Shown here: positions 1 to 5,098 of the stretch, one piece after another
Layout of the letters: each line of letters opens with the position of its first letter
How positions within the stretch are numbered: position 1 is the stretch's first letter
Assembly: GCA_030587505.1 (NCBI GenBank)
Contig: JAUQYY010000297.1
Coordinates: 1-5,662 of the forward strand
Length of the DNA stretch: 5,662 bases
Source of the DNA: Candidatus Sigynarchaeota archaeon
GTDB lineage: Archaea > Asgardarchaeota > Jordarchaeia > Jordarchaeales > Jordarchaeaceae
Reading direction: 5' to 3'
Made by a program: the position numbers and the translations under genes
Notes under the pieces: generated by a model
Told to the model about the DNA's origin: nothing
Databases searched by the model: none
The model's input: only the letters and a program-made list of their open reading frames with translations

Positions 1-203
1 CGTTCATAGTTGAAGCAACGGAGAAGGACACGGGCGACCCGCTTGAACCCGGGCAGAAGGGAATGCTGACCATAACAAACCTCTTCGCCGAGGCAACCCC
101 TCTCATAAGGTACCAGACAGACGTCGAAGTCACCCTAACGCTTGACAAGTGTCCCTGCGGAAGGACACACGCTCGGATAATCCCCACAAACTACAACGAG
201 TAG
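1..203 (+). CDS. PaaK-like adenylate-forming protein, C-terminal end only, lacking the lid domain (partial)
   Basis: The frame beginning at base 3 is open to a TAG at 201-203 and gives 66 residues; the 5' part lies outside the window. The residues match the end of the large domain of phenylacetate-CoA ligase-like (PaaK) enzymes: a GQKGMLTITNL strand, then TPLIRYQTD, corresponding to the family's RYRTGD region, then CPCGRTHAR, the conserved CxCGR motif. The protein stops about ten residues after that motif, at the hinge. The roughly 100-residue C-terminal lid, present in the next gene, is absent. After the stop the same frame reads only two codons before TGA, so no lid sequence is hidden there. 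The gene is a tandem paralog of the downstream ligase and is translationally close-coupled to it, with 11 bp between them. Family assignment is good. Whether it is active alone, works with its neighbour or is decaying cannot be told from this fragment. Confidence 0.8.
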   Translation, partial: FIVEATEKDTGDPLEPGQKGMLTITNLFAEATPLIRYQTDVEVTLTLDKCPCGRTHARIIPTNYNE

Positions 204-207
204 GAGG
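202..207 (+). promoter_or_regulatory. Shine-Dalgarno site that decides the ligase start
   Basis: AGGAGG lies 7 bases upstream of the ATG at 215 and overlaps the TAG stop of the preceding gene. This supports the start at 215 over the longer open frame that begins at 149 inside the previous gene, and suggests the two ligase-like genes are translated from one message. Confidence 0.85.
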
Positions 208-214
208 CTTGAGA

Positions 215-1558
215 ATGGAGAGTTATAAGCAGTACTGGAACCCAACCATTGAAACCATGCCCCGAGACGAGCTCAAACGGCTCCAGCTAAAGAGACTGGT
301 CTCACAGGTGGAGTACGTTTACAGGAACTCGCAGTTCTACCACCAGCTATACAGTCAGGCTGGGGTGGCACCGGAGGACATCAAAACCTTCGAGGACTAC
401 CAGAAGAAAATCCCGATAATTCAGAAGGACGACATAAGGAAGGATGTCACCACCGACAACCCCTTCGGCGGAGTGAACTGCGTACCCCCGGAAAAGCTAA
501 TGATATGGGTCTCCACCGGAACCTCAGGAATCCCAACTTTTGGGGGAAGAACGAGGGAAGACCTGGTCACAATGGTGGAAAACCTTTCCAGATCGTTCTG
601 GGCGGCCGGCTTCCGCCCCGGAACCAAGGTTATCCAGCAGTTCGGGAACTGGCACTGGAGCCCCCAGAACCTCGTAATCGCGTGCGCCCGTATGCGTGTC
701 AAGCAGATGATGGTCATCGGAGCCTCCATCGGCCCCTTCGCCAGACGCGCGGCGCTTCTCACAAAGTACTTCAAACCCGATTTCCTGGTGCTGCCGGCGA
801 CCTTTACTCAGCTCATGATAGAAGAGGCGGCTAAGATGGGTGAGGAGCCCACGGAGCTGTTCTCCAATGTCAAGAAAATCCTGATCTCCGCGGAGGTCCT
901 AACCCCGTTGACCAGGCGGAGGCTCAAGGAGAAGGGCTTCCCGAACGCTGAGGTCCACTTCTACGCCGGTGGCGGCGAGTCTCAGTGCTGGCCTGTGGAC
1001 AGCTGCTACCCCGAGTGTGAGGGCGGCCACCTGTGGGAGGACATGGTTTTCTCGGAGCTCATAGACCCGGAGACGCGTGAGCTCATCCCGGGGGCGGAGC
1101 GTGGCGAGCAGGTGACAACCAACATTGCGACGAAGGGCACCCCGTACGTGAGGTTCGACATGGAGGACCTGGTGGACATGTACTACGATTCGTGCGTCTG
1201 TGGAAGAACCCATCCCCGCATGACGATAATTGAGCGTGCTGATTGGCAGATTAAGGTTGCTGGTAAGACCATTGTTCCCTTCGATGTTCGAATGATTTTG
1301 GAGGAGTTTCCAGAGACCGAGGAGGGAATCTTCAAGATTCTCAAGTACTCCGACAAGATGGACAAGCTGAAAATCGTAGCCGAGTATGATCGGAAAAAGA
1401 CCAAGGACCGCAAAGAACTCAAGGAGCGCCTGGAGAAGCGAATCAAGGACAAGCTGGGCCTTGACTCCGAGATCGAGTGGGGACAGGTTGTCATGCCTTC
1501 GATGGACAAGGTGACCCACAAGATTGTCCGAATAGAGGACCTGACTAAGCAAAAGTGA
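215..1558 (+). CDS. phenylacetate-CoA ligase-like (PaaK family) adenylate-forming acyl-CoA ligase
   Basis: This 447-residue protein has the usual length and layout of PaaK-type ANL enzymes, which activate a carboxylic acid with ATP and transfer the acyl group to CoA in the cytoplasm. Visible landmarks are the phosphate loop STGTSGIP (residues 100-107) followed by GRTREDL; FYAGGGES (249-256) at the position of the aromatic-Gly-x-Ser/Thr-Glu adenine motif; GGHLWEDMVFSELIDPET (270-287); YVRFDMED (311-318), with the Asp that usually contacts ribose; CVCGRTHPR (327-335); and a lid from about residue 340 ending with DKVTHK (431-436), where the catalytic lysine is expected. Cys264, Cys268, Cys327 and Cys329 could bind a metal, which is inference. 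The GGGES and RFDMED variants differ from typical PaaK, so the substrate need not be phenylacetate. It is the second gene of the operon, and 35 bp separate it from the amidohydrolase-fold gene. The family is secure; the substrate is unknown. Confidence 0.88.
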   Translation: MESYKQYWNPTIETMPRDELKRLQLKRLVSQVEYVYRNSQFYHQLYSQAGVAPEDIKTFEDYQKKIPIIQKDDIRKDVTTDNPFGGVNCVPPEKLMIWVSTGTSGIPTFGGRTREDLVTMVENLSRSFWAAGFRPGTKVIQQFGNWHWSPQNLVIACARMRVKQMMVIGASIGPFARRAALLTKYFKPDFLVLPATFTQLMIEEAAKMGEEPTELFSNVKKILISAEVLTPLTRRRLKEKGFPNAEVHFYAGGGESQCWPVDSCYPECEGGHLWEDMVFSELIDPETRELIPGAERGEQVTTNIATKGTPYVRFDMEDLVDMYYDSCVCGRTHPRMTIIERADWQIKVAGKTIVPFDVRMILEEFPETEEGIFKILKYSDKMDKLKIVAEYDRKKTKDRKELKERLEKRIKDKLGLDSEIEWGQVVMPSMDKVTHKIVRIEDLTKQK

Positions 1559-1593
1559 AAATGAGGAAGGACGAGTTTTGGAGTTGAGATGGT

Positions 1594-2508
1594 TTGGTTA
1601 TCGACTGCTTGGTTTTCCCACCGACCCTTGAGTGTATGAAGTACAATCTCGAGATTCCGCGGGTACAGTACGGCTACCTTACACTGTTCGGAAAAAGGTA
1701 CCTTGAGCCGGATTTTGAGCCCCCAAGAAACCCGGACGACATAGGTAAGCTTAAGCCCCCGTTCAAGCCGGAGGACTTTGTCATGCCGATGGACAAGTTC
1801 GTTGAGATGCTCGACAACATAGGAATAGACCACTGCGTCCTCTTCGCCATGGACGAGGAGACAAACACTGGGAAACCCGTCCTAAACGACCACATCGCAG
1901 AACTCGTGCGTGAGTACCCGGACAAGTTCAAAGGATTCGGCGGAGCAGACCCCCACAAGGGAACAAGAGCCTTGAAAACCGTTCAGAAAGCATACGATGA
2001 CGGTTTAATCGGAATAGCGATGAGGCCCTTTATTCACAACCTGTACTCGAACAGTGAGAAATACTATCCGATCTACGCGAAGTGTGACGAGCTGGACATG
2101 ATAGTCTGGCTCCACACGTCGATGAACTGGTCACACATCAGAAGGATGGACCTCGGCAGGCCCCTCTACCTGGACAGGGTCTGCCTAGACTTCCCCGAGC
2201 TCAGAATCATAGCCGGCCACGGAGGCTGGCCATGGGTAGCAGAACTCATGGGCGTCCTCTGGAGACACCCCAACGTCTACACCGACATCACAACCATAAA
2301 CCCGAAATACATCGGTATGCCGGGAACAGGATGGGAGCCCCTTATCACCTACGGAAATAGCCTCTTCCAGGACAGGGTGCTCTTCGGAACCTCGTGGCCA
2401 CTTATGCCCTTCGAGCCCTGCATCGAGGAGACTAAGAAGCTCCCCTTAAAGGACTCCGTGAAGGAGAAGTGGCTGCACAAGAACGCCGAACGCCTCTTCG
2501 GATTCTAA
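1594..2508 (+). CDS. amidohydrolase-fold (PF04909-like, ACMSD-related) protein with altered metal-site residues
   Basis: This 304-residue protein resembles the TIM-barrel amidohydrolase_2 group, which contains hydrolases and decarboxylases of aromatic and cyclic acids. Seen in order: VIDCLVF (residues 2-8) at first-strand position, GFGGADP (114-120), IVWLHTS (170-176, His174), IIAGHGGWPWVAEL (205-218, His209), VLFGTSWPLMP (262-272) and the terminal NAERLFG (297-303). In typical members the first strand reads IDxHxH and the late motif is FGTDWP. Here the two histidines are Leu6 and Phe8, and the aspartate is Ser267. A conventional metal centre is therefore unlikely, while the fold signatures remain. 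TTG at 1594 is the earliest possible start, because a TGA lies in frame at 1585. GGAG at 1580-1583 is a weak ribosome site 10 bases upstream. ATG at 1636 would delete the first strand. The product probably acts on a substrate linked to the preceding ligases (inference). Confidence 0.8.
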   Translation: MVIDCLVFPPTLECMKYNLEIPRVQYGYLTLFGKRYLEPDFEPPRNPDDIGKLKPPFKPEDFVMPMDKFVEMLDNIGIDHCVLFAMDEETNTGKPVLNDHIAELVREYPDKFKGFGGADPHKGTRALKTVQKAYDDGLIGIAMRPFIHNLYSNSEKYYPIYAKCDELDMIVWLHTSMNWSHIRRMDLGRPLYLDRVCLDFPELRIIAGHGGWPWVAELMGVLWRHPNVYTDITTINPKYIGMPGTGWEPLITYGNSLFQDRVLFGTSWPLMPFEPCIEETKKLPLKDSVKEKWLHKNAERLFGF

Positions 2509-2530
2509 AAAGTTTTGCGCCCGAAAAATC

Positions 2531-2550
2531 CATTTTTCTCCCTTTTTACG
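2531..2550 (+). terminator. T-rich archaeal-type terminator after the ligase/amidohydrolase operon
   Basis: Two TTTTT tracts separated by a pyrimidine stretch (about 2533-2537 and 2543-2547) lie 25-40 bases after the TAA at 2506-2508. Archaeal RNA polymerase commonly terminates at such oligo-T tracts without needing a hairpin. The position fits the end of the operon. Confidence 0.5.
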
Positions 2551-2555
2551 GTTTC

Positions 2556-2579
2556 ATTACTATTTTTAAAAATAGTAAT
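2556..2579. promoter_or_regulatory. perfect 24-bp AT palindrome overlapping the presumed promoter of the TIGR04076-like gene
   Basis: The half-site ATTACTATTTTT is followed directly by its exact reverse complement, with no spacer. The central TTTTTAAAAA could serve as the TATA box. A transcription start about 25 bases downstream (near 2593) would leave a leader of about 27 bases holding the ribosome site at 2605-2612. A dimeric regulator bound here would compete with TBP, so an operator is a reasonable reading. As RNA the same sequence could fold into an A/U hairpin, so a role in ending the upstream transcript is the alternative. Confidence 0.55.
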
Positions 2580-2604
2580 AAGTGAGTTCCTGTAAGTTTT
2601 TGTT

Positions 2605-2612
2605 GGAGGTGA
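2605..2612 (+). promoter_or_regulatory. strong Shine-Dalgarno site supporting a GTG start
   Basis: GGAGGTGA, a full-length match to the usual 16S anti-SD partner, lies 7 bases before the GTG at 2620. It fixes the non-ATG start of the small downstream gene and suggests efficient translation. Confidence 0.85.
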
Positions 2613-2619
2613 AGTAGAG

Positions 2620-2910
2620 GTGCATCGAATTGTTGTGACTGTTAGGGAGGTTAGAGGTCACTGTGGAGTTCACAGCGTGGGAGACCGCGTCGTGGTGGAC
2701 GCGGGTCAAATCATCTCTCTGGACACTGCCAAGAGGTTGTGCGTCTTTGCGCCGGCTGGCTTGATTCCCCTGTTTCCCGCCCTGTCCAAGGATTTGCCTG
2801 AGGACGCCTGGATGAGTGTGGAGACCCAGTGCGTGCAGTGTATTGACCCGGGGCCGGAGTATGGCGGTGGAGGCACGGTTCTGTTCGAGATTAAAAGAGA
2901 AAAGGTTTGA
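2620..2910 (+). CDS. TIGR04076-like small protein of unknown function
   Basis: The 96-residue product has the size and pattern of the TIGR04076 family: an N-terminal IVVTVREVRGHCGVHSVGD segment, a middle LCVFAPAGLIPLFPALSKDLP (residues 40-60), which recalls the family's hydrophobic Cys-x-x-Ala-x-x-x-x-x-Pro region, and a C-terminal CVQCIDPGPE (71-80) with GGGGTVLFEIKRE. The function of this family is not known to me. Cys15, Cys41, Cys71 and Cys74 could form a redox or metal site, with Cys71 and Cys74 forming a CxxC; this is inference. The GTG start is chosen for its excellent ribosome site. The gene has its own promoter region downstream of a T-rich terminator and converges on the M42 peptidase gene with a 55-bp gap. 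Its codons end in T or G more often than those of the neighbouring operon. Family assignment rests on remembered pattern, not a search. Confidence 0.65.
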   Translation: MHRIVVTVREVRGHCGVHSVGDRVVVDAGQIISLDTAKRLCVFAPAGLIPLFPALSKDLPEDAWMSVETQCVQCIDPGPEYGGGGTVLFEIKREKV

Positions 2911-2924
2911 GCCTCGGAAGACCT

Positions 2925-2959
2925 GGTTCCTCTCTGAGGAACCCTTCCCACTGTTTTTT
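2925..2959 (+). terminator. hairpin plus T6 between convergent genes
   Basis: GGTTCCTC (2925-2932) and GAGGAACC (2936-2943) form an 8-bp perfect stem with a TCT loop, followed by TTTTTT at 2954-2959. It lies 14 bases after the stop of the small + gene. The T-run begins ten bases beyond the stem rather than directly after it, so the T-run may act alone. On the minus strand the same stem comes after the peptidase stop and is followed by TTTT-CTC-TTTT within the end of the neighbouring gene, so it could serve both directions. Confidence 0.5.
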
Positions 2960-2965
2960 CCGGTT

Positions 2966-4003
2966 TTAGGTGATTGTTTTGAGCGTTTCTGCGAGTAGTT
3001 TTATTGTGTTTTCTATGTCCCTCAGGTCTGCTACCTCCACTGGGGAGTGGGTGTACCTTATTGGGACGCACAGGGGGCACGTTGCGACTCCCTCTCGGGA
3101 TAGCTGCACGACGGCTCCGTTGGTGGTTCCCATGGCTACTGCCACCTGGTGAGGGATGTTTAGTCTCTCCGCGGTTTCGATGAGCATCTCTCTCGGCTGC
3201 CTGTCTGAGACGAATCTCACGTCGACGGCCCTGATCACGGGTCCCTTCCCCACCTCTATTGTTGTGGTAAAGGGCTTCACTCCCGGGAAGTCAGCTGCGC
3301 TCGTGGCGTCCAGCGGGAACGCGATTTCGGGCTTCAGGCTGTAGGTTGAAACAACTGCTCCACGCAGCCCCCGTTCCTCCTCCACGCTGAAAGAGTAGAC
3401 CACGTCCGCTTCGAGGTCCTGCCCCTCGAGGCTTTTTATGCACTCTATCGCTACGAGGCATCCCAGCCTGTCGTCGAAGGCTTTGCCGCAGATCCTGGTG
3501 CCCAGGAGCCTGTCCAGTCCACGCTTGAGGGTTATGGGATCCGCTATTCTCACACCCGCTTCTTCAGCCTCCTCTCTGCTCGTGGCTCCGATGTCAATGA
3601 AAAGGTTCTCCGCCCGCGGCGCCTTTTCCCGCTCACCCGCCTCGGTGAAGTGGGGCGGTATGAACCCTATGCTGCCGTTCACCTTTCCCTTCCTCGTGTG
3701 GATAACCACTCTCTGAGCCGGAAGAACCCTGCTGTCCAGGCCCCCAAGCACTCCGAACCTTATGAAACCCTTCTCGTCGATGGCTTTGACAACCAAGCCC
3801 ACCTCATCCGTGTGAGCATCTACGAGGACTCTCGTTGAACCCTTTCCTGAAACCCTTGCGAGGACGTTTCCCAGCCGGTCAATCCTCACCTCGTCAACGT
3901 GGTCCTCAATCAGGGAAACTATGAGCTGAGCTATATCCTGCTCGAATCCGGAGACTCCCGGAGTGGATATGAGCTTCTCAAGTAGCGAAAGGTGTTCACT
4001 CAT
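2966..4003 (-). CDS. M42 family metallo-aminopeptidase (tetrahedral aminopeptidase / deblocking aminopeptidase-like)
   Basis: The 345-residue product has the length of M42 peptidases, cytoplasmic di-metal enzymes that usually assemble as dodecameric tetrahedra and trim N-terminal residues from peptides left by the proteasome. All core motifs are visible: LISTPGVSGFE (residues 11-21), VDAHTDEVG (61-69) with metal ligand His64 and catalytic-site Asp66, GKAFDDR (173-179) with bridging Asp177, VEEERGLRGA (207-216) with the Glu209-Glu210 pair, FPLDATSAADFPG (229-241) with Asp232, and RYTHSPVE (316-323) with His319. It should be active. The M42 family is often called a cellulase by older annotation, which is misleading. 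The ATG is preceded, on the minus strand, by GGAGATGA with a 6-base spacing. It stands alone on its strand, divergent from the membrane protein gene. Exact residue preference cannot be read from sequence. Confidence 0.93.
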   Translation of the reverse strand: MSEHLSLLEKLISTPGVSGFEQDIAQLIVSLIEDHVDEVRIDRLGNVLARVSGKGSTRVLVDAHTDEVGLVVKAIDEKGFIRFGVLGGLDSRVLPAQRVVIHTRKGKVNGSIGFIPPHFTEAGEREKAPRAENLFIDIGATSREEAEEAGVRIADPITLKRGLDRLLGTRICGKAFDDRLGCLVAIECIKSLEGQDLEADVVYSFSVEEERGLRGAVVSTYSLKPEIAFPLDATSAADFPGVKPFTTTIEVGKGPVIRAVDVRFVSDRQPREMLIETAERLNIPHQVAVAMGTTNGAVVQLSREGVATCPLCVPIRYTHSPVEVADLRDIENTIKLLAETLKTIT

Positions 4004-4009
4004 TTCTTC

Positions 4010-4017
4010 TCATCTCC
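4010..4017 (-). promoter_or_regulatory. Shine-Dalgarno site of the M42 peptidase
   Basis: Read on the minus strand this is GGAGATGA, one mismatch from GGAGGTGA, ending 6 bases before the ATG at 4003-4001. It confirms the chosen start. Confidence 0.75.
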
Positions 4018-4035
4018 CGAGTGTTTTGAGGTCTT

Positions 4036-4062
4036 GGTGTGGACGCTGCCTGCCGCCACACC
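4036..4062 (-). repeat. inverted repeat in the presumed 5' leader of the M42 gene
   Basis: GGTGTGG (4036-4042) and CCACACC (4056-4062) are exact 7-base complements around a 13-base GC-rich loop. If transcription of the peptidase starts downstream of the TATA-like box at 4109-4116, this stem lies in its untranslated leader, about 18 bases before the ribosome site. It could be a leader structure or a protein-binding site. No known riboswitch was recognised. Confidence 0.4.
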
Positions 4063-4108
4063 TGTTGAATGGGTTCACGGTGAGTTGAGTTTCTCTACGT
4101 AGTTACTG

Positions 4109-4116
4109 TTTATAAA
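4109..4116. promoter_or_regulatory. TATA-like box in the divergent intergenic region
   Basis: TTTATAAA is self-complementary and so gives no direction by itself. On the minus strand it would place a peptidase transcript start near 4085 and a leader of about 80 bases. The minus-strand upstream flank (GAATCGA) is more purine-rich, like a BRE element, which favours that direction. Use by the + strand gene at 4190 is also possible. Confidence 0.5.
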
Positions 4117-4139
4117 TCGATTCACTCTCCTCTCGTGCT

Positions 4140-4159
4140 TAATAAAAAGAGTTTTATTA
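4140..4159. promoter_or_regulatory. AT-rich inverted repeat, possible TATA box/operator of the membrane protein gene
   Basis: TAATAAAA (4140-4147) and TTTTATTA (4152-4159) are exact 8-base complements around AGAG. The left arm resembles a TATA box and would place a transcription start about 20 bases before the ATG at 4190. The symmetry could reflect a regulator site. Short AT-rich inverted repeats can also occur by chance in archaeal promoters. Confidence 0.4.
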
Positions 4160-4189
4160 GCTTCTTGGGAAGTATCTTTAGGGATTCTT

Positions 4190-4930
4190 ATGGGAAACGG
4201 TATGAGTACAGGAGCGGGCGTGGTTCTCTGCCTAACCATTCTGGGGTTCATAGTCTGCTTATTCATTTTCTGGCCGCTAGCCTTCGCCATACTGTTTCTG
4301 GGACTAGCCCTCTTCTGCGCACTGGAATCAAGCAGCAGAGCACCCCCAAGACCACCTCCTCAGCGGAGGCCGAGAAGACACGAGCCTCCAATCCCGCCAC
4401 GCAGGGATGAGCGGCCCCCGTACTGGTCAAGACCGTACCCGGAGCCCAAAAGCACAGCACCATCACAGTACAATGTGAGAATACCCATAGAAGAGGAGGA
4501 AACCGAAGCGGAGGAGGCTTACGTCTGGGAGGAGGAAGAGGAACCCGAACCCAGAGTACCGGAGCCAGAGGCAGAAGAGGAGCTTTACGGTACAGCCGAG
4601 GCAGAGGAGGATTTGGAAGAGTTAGAAGAGGTTTCGGAGGAGCCGGGGCCCGGTTACGGGGTCGCTTCCATTGAGGGTGAGGCGGTGGAAGAAGGGGAAG
4701 AGGCGGAGAGGCCTCCACCCGAAGAGGAAGTTACCGTACCCGACGAGAGGGAGGAGCGGCTTAGGGACCTCGAAAGCGAAGAAGAGGCGACCCGGGTCAT
4801 ACTGGAGGAGCTGAAAAACCGGTGGATGAGCGGAAAAATAGACATTGAAATGTACCAGAAGCTCAAAGACAAATACGAGAAGAAGATGGAAGAAATACAA
4901 AAGCAGAAGAAGGAGTTCTCCGAGGGATAA
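4190..4930 (+). CDS. membrane-anchored acidic protein with C-terminal SHOCT-like segment
   Basis: I do not recognise a family for the 246-residue protein as a whole, but its architecture is clear. Residues 9-45 are hydrophobic and broken by Trp28-Pro29, giving two likely membrane helices in a hairpin. Residues 50-86 are rich in Pro and Arg (PPRPPPQRRPRR), which by the positive-inside rule places what follows in the cytoplasm. Residues 100-200 are dominated by Glu and probably disordered. Residues 186-246 are charged and helical and include ILEELKNRWMSGKIDIEMYQKLKDKYEKK, resembling the short SHOCT motif (helix, Gly turn, Ile/Thr-x-Glu-x-Tyr, helix), which is usually linked to oligomerisation. 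It may be a membrane scaffold or tether (inference). Two starts are possible, ATG 4190 (GGGA five bases upstream) and ATG 4202 (GGGA six bases upstream); both keep the membrane segments. Confidence 0.75.
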   Translation: MGNGMSTGAGVVLCLTILGFIVCLFIFWPLAFAILFLGLALFCALESSSRAPPRPPPQRRPRRHEPPIPPRRDERPPYWSRPYPEPKSTAPSQYNVRIPIEEEETEAEEAYVWEEEEEPEPRVPEPEAEEELYGTAEAEEDLEELEEVSEEPGPGYGVASIEGEAVEEGEEAERPPPEEEVTVPDEREERLRDLESEEEATRVILEELKNRWMSGKIDIEMYQKLKDKYEKKMEEIQKQKKEFSEG

Positions 4931-5033
4931 ACACCCGAGAAACTCCCAAAAACTCGACGCCCCCATCCTAGGGAATTGGAGTGGAGTATGGAACTCTGAT
5001 ACACTTTTCGGAATCTTTGAGACAGTGAAAAAT

Positions 5034-5041
5034 GTTATAAA
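5034..5041 (+). promoter_or_regulatory. TATA-like box upstream of the thiolase
   Basis: GTTATAAA, preceded by the purine-rich GTGAAAAAT, has the look of a BRE plus TATA element. A start about 25 bases downstream falls near 5063, leaving a leader of about 36 bases before the ATG at 5099. This argues against the in-frame GTG at 5057, which would lie upstream of or at the transcript start. Confidence 0.6.
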
Positions 5042-5098
5042 CCCGATGTAAGTAGTGTGGATACGGTTACTCAAAACTTTGAGAGTGGTGCGAAGAGA

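Noticed and set aside
149..214. A longer N-terminus for the PaaK-like ligase starting at 149
   Set aside because: It lies inside the coding region of the preceding gene in another frame, its residues do not resemble the family, and a strong ribosome site points to the ATG at 215.
1585..1587. TGA as a selenocysteine or otherwise recoded codon
   Set aside because: No SECIS-like element or catalytic context was seen. A TTG start downstream is simpler.
1589..1640. ATG at 1589 as the start of the amidohydrolase-fold gene
   Set aside because: It is in another frame and meets a stop after 16 codons. That frame also does not restore the missing HxH motif.
899..1833. Long minus-strand open frames opposite the ligase and the amidohydrolase gene
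   Set aside because: They are antisense shadows of genes with clear family motifs on the + strand and give low-complexity or unrecognisable proteins with no ribosome site or promoter.
4931..5033. Possible RNA gene or small coding region between the membrane protein and the thiolase
   Set aside because: No tRNA-like fold, clear stem, ribosome-site-supported reading frame or repeat was found. It looks like ordinary intergenic sequence.
4263..5074. Minus-strand open frames opposite the acidic membrane protein
   Set aside because: Their Leu/Pro/Ser-rich sequences are the complement of the Glu/Pro-rich coding strand, which lacks stops for compositional reasons.
5057..5098. In-frame GTG at 5057 as the thiolase start
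   Set aside because: It has no ribosome site, would lie at or before the transcript start predicted from the TATA-like box, and the added residues are not thiolase-like.
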